Numbered from the stretch's first letter, positions 18,158-26,915 are shown. The stretch: 64,000 nucleotides of DNA from an uncultured Bacteroidales bacterium (GCA_900317155.1 ONFO01000020.1:1-64000), one strand, 5' to 3'. Translations and numbers: made by a program. The notes: generated by a model from the letters alone, not told the origin.

Positions 18158-18188
18158 GAAGGGTGACAGCATGTGCTGCCACCCTTTT
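18158..18188. terminator. Bidirectional terminator between the CPBP gene and exbD
   Basis: AAGGGTGACAGC and GCTGCCACCCTTTT form a stem with one mismatch and a 3-4 nt loop, followed by T-rich sequence. It serves two convergent transcripts. Confidence 0.75.
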
Positions 18189-18210
18189 CAGTTAATAACC
18201 AAACCGAAGT

Positions 18211-18678
18211 TTAGTTTTCCAAAGCGCTACCTTTCAATGTCGTGTAAGTGATACGGAAGGCACCCACTTTACGAAGCTCTTGCTTCACGTCGGTGACGAC
18301 ACCCATACGGGTATCTTTGTGCACCTTCAGTGCTGTGGTCAGCAGAGGACGGTCGGCTTCGCTACGCGAGTCACGCTCTTTCTGGATCCAGTCGGCGATG
18401 TCGGCCGGGCGGGCGAAAGCATCGTCTAATTGGATACGTGATTCGGTACCGAGTTTGTTGTCCTTAGGCGGGCCGATGTAGATGGAACAGACCAGAGCCT
18501 TATGCTCGAGTTTTTGGATCTCGGTAGCCTTAGGCATGGCGTTCTTCACCTTCAGTTCAACATCACGCATTGTAGTGGTGATCATGAAGAAGAATATCAA
18601 CATGTAAACGATGTCGGGCAGTGAAGAGGTGCTCACTTGCGGCACTTCCTTTTTCCCTTCTTTTCTGAATTTACCCAT
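18211..18678 (-). CDS. exbD: ExbD/TolR-family protein (first copy)
   Basis: 155 residues. A basic cytoplasmic N-terminus (MGKFRKEGKKEVPQ) is followed by one membrane helix with the essential Asp (TSSLPDIVYMLIFFFMITTT, Asp22), then a periplasmic domain. ExbD and ExbB form the inner-membrane motor that drives TonB-type transducers with the proton or sodium gradient. It is the last gene of a four-gene minus-strand cluster (exbB, small membrane protein, exbD, exbD). Paired exbD copies are usual in Bacteroidota. Confidence 0.92.
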   Translation of the reverse strand: MGKFRKEGKKEVPQVSTSSLPDIVYMLIFFFMITTTMRDVELKVKNAMPKATEIQKLEHKALVCSIYIGPPKDNKLGTESRIQLDDAFARPADIADWIQKERDSRSEADRPLLTTALKVHKDTRMGVVTDVKQELRKVGAFRITYTTLKGSALEN

Positions 18679-18692
18679 ATCTCTATCCTCCT

Positions 18693-19267
18693 TTAGTTAG
18701 ATTTATACTCAACGGGCTCAGCCTCACTGACACGTACAGGCACGGCGTCGTTGATAGCTTTGGTTTGATCTTCATTGAGTTGGTCAAGGTGCTTGTGGAA
18801 TTTCTTCCAAGCAAGATCTTCCTTCATTTCATTGAAGGCGCGTGCCAACTCATTCTGCACGCTGATATACATAGAATAAGAGGTACCGCGGTCGTTCTGG
18901 AGTGAGATAACGCCCTTCGACATGAGCACGTCGCCCACCAGGTCGAAGGTCTTGGTCTCCACTTCAGGAGCGGTCTCGTCGCCAGGACGCGGGGTCATGA
19001 AATCTTTGGCGAGGTCTTTCAACTGTGAGATGTCGGAAGGACGGCCATTGACCAGCAACCTGTCGCTCTTGTTTACCATTACATTCATCACGTTTCTCTC
19101 CTTAACCTTGACGTCCTCGTCGTTTTGCTCGACGGGAGGAGGCAGACGACGGGTGATACCGTAGTCCACGTCCATGGAGGTCGTCATCAGGAAGAAACAC
19201 AACAGCAAGAATGCTATGTCAGCCTGCGAACTTGAATTGAATTGATTTCCGGAGTTTTTCTTGCCAT
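18693..19267 (-). CDS. exbD: ExbD/TolR-family protein (second copy), apparent frameshift near the start
   Basis: The open frame gives a 171-residue product starting only at a TTG (19208), inside the membrane helix. Upstream in the same frame the code reads GKKNSGNQFNSSSQADIAFL, which contains the conserved ExbD Asp motif (ADIAF), but it has no start codon. An ATG at 19267 is in the neighbouring frame, reading MARK. Adding one A to the A5 run at 19255-19259 joins ATG to this frame and gives a 191-residue ExbD. Either the assembly lost a base in the homopolymer, or the gene is damaged or uses -1 slippage. The rest of the protein is intact and ends EPVEYKSN. Confidence 0.8.
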
Positions 19268-19278
19268 GATGGAATGTT

Positions 19279-19737
19279 TTATTTTTTAACTGCCTTGTAA
19301 ATTACTGAGAACAGGATTGAAATGATGGCGACTGCAAGAGTGACATAGAAGAAGTTGAGGCCCATTTCGACCCAACCGTGTGTCTTGCCGGAATACAATT
19401 TGTCTCCAGCTTGATAAGGAATATCGAAAGCGGCTTTCGACATAAAGTAAGCTACAACTGCTATAATAGCGAATGCAATGACGGCAACCAAGAGGGTCTT
19501 ACCATTGACGCCCTTGATAGCGGCAGTTACGCAGACTGAAATCAATGCAATGACGATGCCAAGTATAATCAAGATGTAGCCCCAATTCAGGAATAAATCT
19601 GCCTTAGGTGTCGGCAAACCCTGTTCAAAATCCGGCTTAATCGTACCCACAACGAGGTAGTACATCACCGCAATAATGACAGTAACCGCAGCCAGGGCGA
19701 GAAATACCCATCTAGAAATATTAAGCTTACTGTTCAT
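19279..19737 (-). CDS. Membrane protein of unknown function in the exbB-exbD cluster
   Basis: 152 residues with four hydrophobic helices, around residues 11-30, 50-70, 80-97 and 128-148 (for example VFLALAAVTVIIAVMYYLVV and YVTLAVAIISILFSVIY). A loop between helices 3 and 4 carries YQAGDKLYSGKTHGWVEMG. I do not recognise a named family. Its place between exbB (14 nt) and exbD (11 nt) on one transcript suggests a part or assembly factor of the ExbB-ExbD motor, which is inference from context. Confidence 0.8.
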   Translation of the reverse strand: MNSKLNISRWVFLALAAVTVIIAVMYYLVVGTIKPDFEQGLPTPKADLFLNWGYILIILGIVIALISVCVTAAIKGVNGKTLLVAVIAFAIIAVVAYFMSKAAFDIPYQAGDKLYSGKTHGWVEMGLNFFYVTLAVAIISILFSVIYKAVKK

Positions 19738-19751
19738 GATTGATACTTAGA

Positions 19752-20579
19752 TTATTTGTTGTTATACTTTGCAAGGATATCCATGAAGGAGATGGAAGAG
19801 TCTTCCATGTCGTTCACGATGCTTTCGATTTTAGAAGCGATGAAGTTGAAGAAAATCTGAAGGATGATAGCGGCGATCAGACCGAACACGGTGGTCAACA
19901 GAGCGACCTTCATACCGGAGGCCACAACCGTCGGGCTCATGTCACCAGCAGCGGCGATGTCATCAAAGGCCTGGATCATACCGATAACAGTACCCATGAA
20001 ACCGAACATAGGAGCCAAGCTGATGCAAAGACCAATCCAGCTCAAGCCGCTTTCAAGTTTACCACCGGCCACTGAACCGTAGGAAACGAGGGCTTTTTCA
20101 ACCTCTTCGAGTGACTGACCGTCCTGATAGCGGATGAGGCCTTGGGTGAAGATGCTGGCCACAGGACCGCGGGTGTCCTTGCAGAGTTGTTTGGCACCTT
20201 CAACGTCGCCGTTCTTCATCTTGGCTTCGATACCAGCCAGAAGCTTCTTCGAGTTGGCCGTAGCGAGGGTCAGATAAATAATTCTTTCAATGGAGATAGC
20301 CATACCGATCAACAGGATGACCAACACGATGCCCATGAAGCCAGGACCACCATCGATGAATTGTTTCTTGATGGATTCACGGAAAGTCACAGGGGCAGCC
20401 TCGTTTGTGACAGCAGGGGTAACTTCTTCGACAGTCTCCACAGGGGCGGGAGTTTGTTCAGGAGCAACGGTCTGTTCCGTCTGCTCGGTTTGCACTTGCT
20501 CGTCTTGAGCAACGGCGAGATTGCTGACACCAAAAGTGAAAAGGCCAGCAATCATGAGGAAAGCAATTAATTTTTTCAT
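19752..20579 (-). CDS. exbB: ExbB/TolQ/MotA-family proton channel protein
   Basis: 275 residues. A signal-like N-terminus (MKKLIAFLMIAGLFTFGVSN, then LAVAQ) precedes a Gln/Glu/Pro-rich periplasmic stretch (26-63), followed by three membrane helices: GFMGIVLVILLIGMAISIE, IGLCISLAPMFGFMGTVIGM and VALLTTVFGLIAAIILQIFF. The GLSWIGLCISLAPMFGFMGT segment is the MotA/TolQ/ExbB signature. It is the first gene of the energising cluster. The extended periplasmic N-terminus is common in Bacteroidota ExbB proteins. Confidence 0.93.
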   Translation of the reverse strand: MKKLIAFLMIAGLFTFGVSNLAVAQDEQVQTEQTEQTVAPEQTPAPVETVEEVTPAVTNEAAPVTFRESIKKQFIDGGPGFMGIVLVILLIGMAISIERIIYLTLATANSKKLLAGIEAKMKNGDVEGAKQLCKDTRGPVASIFTQGLIRYQDGQSLEEVEKALVSYGSVAGGKLESGLSWIGLCISLAPMFGFMGTVIGMIQAFDDIAAAGDMSPTVVASGMKVALLTTVFGLIAAIILQIFFNFIASKIESIVNDMEDSSISFMDILAKYNNK

Positions 20580-20652
20580 AGTTTAGTTTGAATGTTTTGA
20601 TTATTACTGTTATGAATTACTATGTTCTGATGAAACAATCATTACTTTTCTG

Positions 20653-20740
20653 CGGAGAGAGCGGGATTCGAACCCGCGGTACCCTTTTGGAGTACACACA
20701 CTTTCCAGGCGTGCTCCTTAAACCACTCGGACATCTCTCC
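20653..20740 (-). tRNA. tRNA-Ser (GGA anticodon)
   Basis: The minus strand gives acceptor GGAGAGA with TCTCTCC, D arm TGTCCGAGTGGTTTAAGGAGCA, anticodon stem-loop CACGCCTGGAAAGTGTG with anticodon GGA, a long variable arm (TGTACTCCAAAAGGGTACC), T arm CGGGTTCGAATCCCG, and discriminator G. The long variable arm and G73 fit class II tRNA-Ser. CCA is not encoded. Confidence 0.96.
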
Positions 20741-20863
20741 AATACCTTCCAACCCCTCTAACCTTATCTGAAATCGTTGCCAAAAGTACACATTTTTTCA
20801 TTTGACAAACAAAAATATTTGATTTTTTATTGCAACATTTTTTCAAATGCTTGACTCATAAGG

Positions 20864-21898
20864 TCAAAGGGTCATCTCGCCACGGATGGATTTCTGCATG
20901 ATTTCAAGGATTCTGGCTTTTGGCAAGCCTTCTCCGATGAGATACATGAGTTTGGCAACGGCAGCCTCGGTGGTCATGTCGTGGCCACTGATGACACCAA
21001 TACGAGCCATATCCAGACTGGTTTCGTAACGTCCCATATCCACAGAACCGGCCTTGCACTGGGTGATGTTAAGGATGATGAGTCCACCATCGATAGCTTC
21101 CTTGAGTGCATCCAAGAACCAGCCTGCAGTGGTGGCATTGCCCGAGCCAAAGGTCTCCAAAACCAAAGCGCTGAGATGGGGAGTCTTAAACACATGGCGC
21201 ACAAAGTCCTCGGAGATGCCAGGGAAAAGTTTCAATATTCCGACATTACGATCCATCTTGGTGTGCACCTTCAGCTTCTTGAAGTTGGGCTTCAGGATGC
21301 GCTCCTTATTATATTTTATGTGGATACCCACATCGGCCAAGTTGGGATAATTGGAAGAAATGAAGGCGTTGAAGTTCTCCGCGTTGAACTTGGTGGCGCG
21401 GTTGCCACGCAACAGTTGGTTCTGGAAGAAGATGCTCACCTCGGGGACAATTGGCGTGTCGTCGTCCTTGGCAGCGGCAATCTCGACGGCAGCCAAGAAG
21501 TTCTCGCGGCCATCGCTGCGCACCATGCCCATAGGCAACTGCGAACCGGTCAAGACGACAGGCTTGTTGAGGTTTTCGAGCATGAAACTCAATGCAGAGG
21601 CCGTGTAGGCCATGGTGTCGGAGCCATGAAGCACCACGAAGCCATCATAATGCTCATACTCTTCCTTTATCTTGGTCGCCAAGCGAATCCAGAAGTCGGG
21701 CGACATGTTTGACGAATCGATGAGTGGGTCAAAACTATAGTAATCAATTTGATAGCCAAAGTTCTTCAATACGGGAAGATGGGCATAGATATTGTCGAAA
21801 TCGAAAGGCACCAAGGCTCCCGTCTTGGGGTCTTGCATCATGCCGATGGTGCCGCCGGTATAAAGCACCAAAATGGAAATCTCTTCGTTGCTTTGCAT
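20864..21898 (-). CDS. ansA: L-asparaginase, type I (cytoplasmic)
   Basis: 344 residues without a signal peptide. The two catalytic Thr motifs are present: LYTGGTIGMMQD at residues ~13-24 and VLHGSDTMAYTASAL near 90. It hydrolyses L-asparagine to aspartate and ammonia. The C-terminal domain has FGSGNATTAGWFLDAL and ITQCKAGSVDMGRYE, typical of the type I branch. Divergent from trmO, each with its own TAnnTTTG box in the 74-bp gap. Confidence 0.95.
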   Translation of the reverse strand: MQSNEEISILVLYTGGTIGMMQDPKTGALVPFDFDNIYAHLPVLKNFGYQIDYYSFDPLIDSSNMSPDFWIRLATKIKEEYEHYDGFVVLHGSDTMAYTASALSFMLENLNKPVVLTGSQLPMGMVRSDGRENFLAAVEIAAAKDDDTPIVPEVSIFFQNQLLRGNRATKFNAENFNAFISSNYPNLADVGIHIKYNKERILKPNFKKLKVHTKMDRNVGILKLFPGISEDFVRHVFKTPHLSALVLETFGSGNATTAGWFLDALKEAIDGGLIILNITQCKAGSVDMGRYETSLDMARIGVISGHDMTTEAAVAKLMYLIGEGLPKARILEIMQKSIRGEMTL

Positions 21899-21920
21899 AA
21901 CAAACGGATTTTTGTGGCCG

Positions 21921-21928
21921 CAAAAGTA
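21921..21928 (-). promoter_or_regulatory. TAnnTTTG promoter box of ansA
   Basis: TACTTTTG on the minus strand, 22 nt before the ansA ATG at 21898. Confidence 0.55.
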
Positions 21929-21960
21929 AGGCTTTTTTTGTCTTGTACGGCAATTTGCGT

Positions 21961-21968
21961 TATTTTTG
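21961..21968 (+). promoter_or_regulatory. TAnnTTTG promoter box abutting the trmO start codon
   Basis: TATTTTTG ends 4 nt before the ATG at 21973, the same geometry as at sdaA, so the mRNA is expected to be leaderless or nearly so. It also rules out the in-frame ATG at 21943. Confidence 0.6.
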
Positions 21969-21972
21969 CGGC

Positions 21973-22638
21973 ATGAAAGTCATCGCCCACATCCACACCG
22001 ACTTCCCGACCAAGTTCGGCATTCCGCGACAGAGCGGCATCATCCCCTCGTTGCAGGGACGCATCGTCTTCGAGCCCGAATACCGCAATGCAGAGGCGGT
22101 GCGGGGTCTGGAGGACTTTTCTTACATCTGGCTTCTTTGGGAGTTCTCGCAGGCCGTGCGCGACACTTGGTCGCCCACCGTGCGTCCGCCCCGCTTGGGA
22201 GGCAACGTGCGCAAAGGCGTGTTCGCCACACGCTCACCTTTCCGCCCCAACCCTATCGGCCTTTCTTCGGTAAGGTTAGAGCATATTGAATTTGACGCCA
22301 AACTCGGTCCTGTGCTCTACGTGACGGGTGCCGACCTGATGGATGGGACCCCTATCTTCGACATCAAGCCTTACATCGCCTACACCGACAGCCACCCCGA
22401 TGCCGTCAGCGGCTTTGCCTCAACGCCTGCGGAATACCTTTTGGAAGTGGATTTCGCCGAAGAACTATTGCAGAAAGTACCTGAAAACCAAAGAGAAAGC
22501 CTCATCGAGGTGCTGGCCCACGACCCGCGTCCGCAATATCACGCCGACCCCGAAAGGGTTTACGGAATGGAGTTTGGCGGGATGGAGGTGAAATTCAAGG
22601 TGAATCACGATTTGCTTACCGTTTTGGAAATCAGCTGA
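21973..22638 (+). CDS. trmO: tRNA (N6-threonylcarbamoyladenosine(37)-N6)-methyltransferase TrmO
   Basis: 221 residues from the ATG at 21973. The TsaA/TrmO fold is recognised by FPTKFGIPRQSGIIPSLQG, FEPEYRNAEAVRGLEDF, PRLGGNVRKGVFATRSPFRP followed by NPIGLSSVRL, and DGTPIFDIKPYIAYTDS. TrmO uses S-adenosylmethionine to methylate t6A at tRNA position 37. It ends 6 nt before the stop of the convergent DltD-like gene; no terminator hairpin is obvious between them. Confidence 0.93.
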   Translation: MKVIAHIHTDFPTKFGIPRQSGIIPSLQGRIVFEPEYRNAEAVRGLEDFSYIWLLWEFSQAVRDTWSPTVRPPRLGGNVRKGVFATRSPFRPNPIGLSSVRLEHIEFDAKLGPVLYVTGADLMDGTPIFDIKPYIAYTDSHPDAVSGFASTPAEYLLEVDFAEELLQKVPENQRESLIEVLAHDPRPQYHADPERVYGMEFGGMEVKFKVNHDLLTVLEIS

Positions 22639-22643
22639 TTTCT

Positions 22644-24110
22644 TTATCGCGACGACTGTGCCTTCACTGCTGGCTTGAGATAGGCCGGACGGAAGGAAAT
22701 GTCAAAACGCCTCACCCTTACGGAGGAAGTCGAGGGGTTGTAAACGAAGAATTTGATTTGCCCGGCCTCGCGGAAAGTGGAATCGATGGGCAGGGCGAAA
22801 GTGGCAAACTCCCATTTCCCTATGCTTTGGATTTGTGGACCCAAATCATAATAGGTGCTGGTTTTGCCTTGCTCCCCGTTTTTCTCGATGACTATTTGGG
22901 CATCGTTCAAAGTGTCGGGCTGGAGCATCTCAACCGCAATGTTCACCATGCCCCAATCGGGTTGGAGGCTATCAGCAGGCAAGATAAGCGTCTGGCTGTA
23001 AGGCCTTTCAACATTCAACTCATCTTCCGAACCTTCGAAGCAATAATGTCCTGCCTCATATTGCAGCAAACCCAAATCTTGATACTCATTTGGATAATAC
23101 TGCCTCAGGGCTTGTGCCACCTGATGGGCAATAATGTGTCGGCCTTCGCCGTAATAGTGTTCCGTGGTCCAGTCTTGGTCGATGAAATTCACATCGCGCA
23201 CCAAGTCCAAATTGTTCACCACCGTAACATCTTCCTGTGTGTCATAGCGTTGCATCAGATAGTCGCGATTTTGTTTCATCAGGAACAACAAATCCTTGCC
23301 TACCAATTCGTTGGCTTTGTCCACGTTTTCGGCCATCAGGTTGAAGACCAAATGCCAACCCCTTTCGCGGCACAAGTCGACAATCGCGTCAAAATCCTTG
23401 ATGCGCGGGTTGTCGTCGCGGATTTGGAAGGCATAACTCTTGATGTAATGGCAGGCCAATTCGGTGAGTTGCTGGTCGCGTTGGCCATCGAAGCCATGCC
23501 AGCCGCCCCAAGCCATCGCCGAATCCCATTGGTGGGTGTTGTTCCACTCGAAATCGTATGGGAAATCAAGCGGGTCTTTTTTCCAATGCTTCCGCGCAAT
23601 CGCGTCCCATTCCTCCTCGCTACGAATAGGGTAAGCCTTGAAAGCCAGTAAGAAACGGTTCATCAATGGCGGATAGTCCTGCAAAAGCACGATTTGCTTC
23701 CGAAGCGCCGTTTCGAGGCGGGAGTAAATCCAACCGGCATCGAAAGAGCGGAGGTTCATAGTCACTATCACGGTCTCGACAGGAGCATCTTTCGGCACTT
23801 GTTTCAGCATAGTATAATAGGTCTGGGCGTGCGAAGCGCTTTTGGTCATGTCGCCCACGCGCACTTTCGGGAAGTAGGCCGAGACCATCGCGCTGATCTT
23901 CCTGTGGTCGCTTTCGGCATATCCGTAGGTGTTGTTCGACGACTCGCCCAAATAAACCACCTGACAGCTGTCGGCGACCACCTGACGAGGCAACTCAATA
24001 ATGTCGGAATGTTCCAACAAGTCCTTCTCGAAGAACCACTTGGTATAGACCCAATTCATGGCCACCAGCAGCACTGCAATGATTCCTATGCGTATCAACA
24101 ACTTTTTCAT
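22644..24110 (-). CDS. DltD-like/SGNH-type protein partner of the MBOAT acyltransferase
   Basis: 488 residues. One N-terminal membrane anchor (LIRIGIIAVLLVAMNWVYTK) precedes a periplasmic domain. A possible SGNH block I is YLGESSNNTYGY near residue 53, with a later DWTTEHYYGEGRHIIA that could supply the C-terminal His. Such proteins accompany MBOAT acyltransferases and finish acyl transfer, as DltD does with DltB or AlgJ/AlgX with AlgI. The MBOAT gene lies 2 nt upstream on the same strand. Family assignment (possibly DUF4843) is from memory and resemblance; the acceptor polymer is unknown. Confidence 0.68.
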   Translation of the reverse strand: MKKLLIRIGIIAVLLVAMNWVYTKWFFEKDLLEHSDIIELPRQVVADSCQVVYLGESSNNTYGYAESDHRKISAMVSAYFPKVRVGDMTKSASHAQTYYTMLKQVPKDAPVETVIVTMNLRSFDAGWIYSRLETALRKQIVLLQDYPPLMNRFLLAFKAYPIRSEEEWDAIARKHWKKDPLDFPYDFEWNNTHQWDSAMAWGGWHGFDGQRDQQLTELACHYIKSYAFQIRDDNPRIKDFDAIVDLCRERGWHLVFNLMAENVDKANELVGKDLLFLMKQNRDYLMQRYDTQEDVTVVNNLDLVRDVNFIDQDWTTEHYYGEGRHIIAHQVAQALRQYYPNEYQDLGLLQYEAGHYCFEGSEDELNVERPYSQTLILPADSLQPDWGMVNIAVEMLQPDTLNDAQIVIEKNGEQGKTSTYYDLGPQIQSIGKWEFATFALPIDSTFREAGQIKFFVYNPSTSSVRVRRFDISFRPAYLKPAVKAQSSR

Positions 24111-24112
24111 GG

Positions 24113-25531
24113 TCAGAACTGGAAATAGATGAACGGGAAACTATTGACACTCGAACACGCGATGACGAGGAAGATGAGCAAGGCGTAGATCAGCCATCTG
24201 ACAACCATCGGTTTACCTTCGCACCACGCATCGAAACGGGTGTTGAACAAGAGCAAGTCGGAGAGGATGAACAGGGCGAGATAGAGCCAAACTTCGGGCT
24301 TGACGGCCAGACTTTGTCCACCGCCAAAATTGGTGACTGCCGCCACAAAAATGTCGCGCATGTTGGCGAAATCGGTGGCACGGAACATCACCCAAAACAG
24401 CGTGACCAACACGAAAGTCTTGGCGATGCGGAGCGCGTCAAGGCTGATGCCCAGCCACTTGGAGTTGGGTTCCTTGTAAGGGAATCGGTTGCGCAAGGCC
24501 TTTTCAAGGATGTGCAGCAAACCATGCGCGAAGCCCCAAAACAGGAACGTCCAAGCTGCGCCGTGCCAAATGCCGCTCAGCACGAACACCACCAAGATAT
24601 TGAACGCCCATCGTCCAAACTTCACCCGACTGCCGCCCAGTGGGAAATACACATAGTCGCGGAACCAAGTGGAAAGCGAGATGTGCCAGCGGTGCCAAAA
24701 CTCGGCGATGTTTTTAGCCAAATAAGGCGTGCGGAAGTTGTCGCTGATGTCGAAACCCATCAGTTTGGCGCTGCCGAGGGCGATAGTGGAATAACCGAAA
24801 AAGTCGCAGTAAATCTGGAAGCTGTAGAAGGCCATTGCCAGCATCACACTCCACGAGTTGTATTCCGCTGGATTGGCGTACACCTCATCGACATAGGCGC
24901 CCAGATGGTCGGCCACCACCATCTTGATAAACAGGCCGAACAGGATGAGTCTCATGCCTTTGGAGATGTTCTCGTAGCGGAAATCCTTATACTCGTGCAG
25001 TTGGCGCAAAAGGTTGCCCGGTCGCTCGATCGGGCCAGTGACCAATTGCGGGAAAAACATCACATAAAGCGAATAATAACCGAAGTGTCGCTCCGCCTTT
25101 TGGTGGCCGCGATACACTTCGATGACATAGCTCATGCTTTGGAACGTGTGGAACGACAAACCGATGGGGAGGATGATGTTCACCGAAGTGCGTACATCCA
25201 ACCCCAACTTTTGGCAAAGCCACACGAAATTGTCGTTGATAAAACCTAAATACTTGAAAATAAACAACACCAGCAGGGTTGAAACCACGCTGATGACGAG
25301 GAAAGTCTTCTTCTTTTTGGGTTCGTCGGCGTGTTTTTCCATCAAGATGCCCGCCGAATAGTCGATGATGATGGTGACGAGCAAAATGAGGATGTACTTG
25401 GGCACAAACCACATGTAGAACACGCAACTTGCGACCAGCAGCATCAGCCAACGTGCCTTTTGTGGCAGCAGATAGAACAGCAGCACCACTATGGGCAGGA
25501 AGATGACGAACTCTATAGAGTTGAAGACCAT
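24113..25531 (-). CDS. MBOAT-family O-acyltransferase (AlgI/DltB-like)
   Basis: 472 residues with about ten to twelve membrane helices. Family motifs: NIILPIGLSFHTFQSMSYVI, VTGPIERPGNLLRQL, FQIYCDFFGYSTIALGSAKL, RDYVYFPLGGSR, and the catalytic-His helix LSGIWHGAAWTFLFWGFAHG. These enzymes carry acyl groups, usually acetyl, across the inner membrane onto exported polysaccharides or other envelope polymers. With the DltD-like gene 2 nt downstream it makes a two-gene O-acylation unit. No polysaccharide synthesis genes are nearby, so the target is unknown. Confidence 0.93.
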   Translation of the reverse strand: MVFNSIEFVIFLPIVVLLFYLLPQKARWLMLLVASCVFYMWFVPKYILILLVTIIIDYSAGILMEKHADEPKKKKTFLVISVVSTLLVLFIFKYLGFINDNFVWLCQKLGLDVRTSVNIILPIGLSFHTFQSMSYVIEVYRGHQKAERHFGYYSLYVMFFPQLVTGPIERPGNLLRQLHEYKDFRYENISKGMRLILFGLFIKMVVADHLGAYVDEVYANPAEYNSWSVMLAMAFYSFQIYCDFFGYSTIALGSAKLMGFDISDNFRTPYLAKNIAEFWHRWHISLSTWFRDYVYFPLGGSRVKFGRWAFNILVVFVLSGIWHGAAWTFLFWGFAHGLLHILEKALRNRFPYKEPNSKWLGISLDALRIAKTFVLVTLFWVMFRATDFANMRDIFVAAVTNFGGGQSLAVKPEVWLYLALFILSDLLLFNTRFDAWCEGKPMVVRWLIYALLIFLVIACSSVNSFPFIYFQF

Positions 25532-25549
25532 AAGACCCTCGGTATCAGG

Positions 25550-26887
25550 TTACTTAATTTTCTTTACAGCGGTCTGCAAAATCTTGTCGCCCTGGGTCTT
25601 GTCGTAGACATAAACCATCAGGTAGCACTCGTCGGCATTATAGTCGGCATTGATTTCAGTGGTATAGCTGAAATGGAAAGTGTCGTTGGCGTCCACATGC
25701 AGGTCTTCGAACGACGTGCCATACGCCCCATTGAGTGTGCCACGGAACACGTTACGGAAATCATATTCCTTGTCGACGCCGCCCGGAATGGTTTGCCAGC
25801 CGATGATATGGTCCTCAACCAGACAAACCGTCATGAAGAAATGTCCATCAAGATCATCCAATGCGATGGCTTGGACATCCACCTTCAGTTGGCGGTTAGT
25901 TTCGTCATAATTGGGACCCACCACAATCTCGAACGTCTGCTCTTCTTCCAATGCAGCAGTCACAGGGGCATCGATTTGCGTCTCGTTGAGTGTGTTTCCT
26001 TCTGTCAATGCCACATGGTCGACAGTAAACAAGGGGTTGGAGTTATTGTTGTTATACCATTCGGTGCCTTCGTCGGTGAGGAAATCGGGGAAACTGCCCA
26101 GAGGCTGAGCCAAGTATCCGGCGTGGACGCTCATGATGAAGATATGATCCTCATCCAATTGATGTTGCAGGTTATGGGCATGCTCAGCAGCGGCGGGGCA
26201 GTTGACGCAACGGGCTCCTGTGAAGTCCTTGATAAGCACCGTCTTGCCCGTAGGCTCCATATTGCCGCCTTCCAGATCGACCGTCACCGTATAAACTGCT
26301 GTTGTGCCATTCTGGGCGGTCACGGTATAGGTCACGGGGTTGGAGAAATCTTGAGCCACACCTGAAGCGGGTTCCACCGTAGCGCCTTCCGACACTTCAA
26401 TGGTGGGAACCAATTGCGTGACGTCGGTTTCGGCAGGAAGCAAAAATGAAATCGCGCGCGCGATTTGGTCAATCACACCGCTTTCGTCCAGTGCATCGAA
26501 GCGGAACGACAGGATGCTCTTCTCGTTGTCGGCATCGTGAACTATGGCCTCCACCATATACTGCGACGTGGCGCCGCTCAAGGATGTGACAGTGTAATAG
26601 ACGGGGTTGGTAAAGTCTTGAGCCACGCCCGATTTAGGCTCGATGGTGGCGTAGTTCGAAATGACGATGGTCGGCGTCAGATGGGTCACATCCGTTCCTG
26701 CAGGGAAATCCAGCCTCACCATCTTGTTGTCCTCGTCAACAGTGCCAGAAACACTGTCCACTCTAAATTCCAAAATAAATCTCTCGTCTTCAGCACCTTG
26801 GATATAAGGTTCTTTTTCGACATCGCAGGCATTCATGAACACCATGGCAGCCAGCAGAGCCATACCTATTCTTAGTATTCTTTTCAT
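25550..26887 (-). CDS. Omp28-related lipoprotein with two Ig-like N-terminal domains
   Basis: 445 residues from MKRILRIG. A lipoprotein signal ends in FMNACDVEKE, with lipidation Cys near residue 20. Two related domains of ~90 residues follow (DFPAGTDVTHLTPTIVISN and FLLPAETDVTQLVPTIEVSE; both continue with PxSGVAQDF and NPV.YTVT), resembling DUF5018-type repeats. The C-terminal half starts KTVLIKDFTGARCVNCPAAA, the thioredoxin-like Omp28 module with a CxxC. Likely outer-membrane anchored; its function is not established. An upstream ATG at 26899 is also possible. Confidence 0.85.
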   Translation of the reverse strand: MKRILRIGMALLAAMVFMNACDVEKEPYIQGAEDERFILEFRVDSVSGTVDEDNKMVRLDFPAGTDVTHLTPTIVISNYATIEPKSGVAQDFTNPVYYTVTSLSGATSQYMVEAIVHDADNEKSILSFRFDALDESGVIDQIARAISFLLPAETDVTQLVPTIEVSEGATVEPASGVAQDFSNPVTYTVTAQNGTTAVYTVTVDLEGGNMEPTGKTVLIKDFTGARCVNCPAAAEHAHNLQHQLDEDHIFIMSVHAGYLAQPLGSFPDFLTDEGTEWYNNNNSNPLFTVDHVALTEGNTLNETQIDAPVTAALEEEQTFEIVVGPNYDETNRQLKVDVQAIALDDLDGHFFMTVCLVEDHIIGWQTIPGGVDKEYDFRNVFRGTLNGAYGTSFEDLHVDANDTFHFSYTTEINADYNADECYLMVYVYDKTQGDKILQTAVKKIK

Positions 26888-26915
26888 TGTTCTAATCATT
26901 AGGTTGAAACATCAA

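Noticed and set aside
25550-26887. Recent internal duplication in the Omp28-like lipoprotein
   Set aside because: The two N-terminal domains are clearly related but diverged at DNA level; multi-domain repeats of this kind are common in secreted Bacteroidota proteins.
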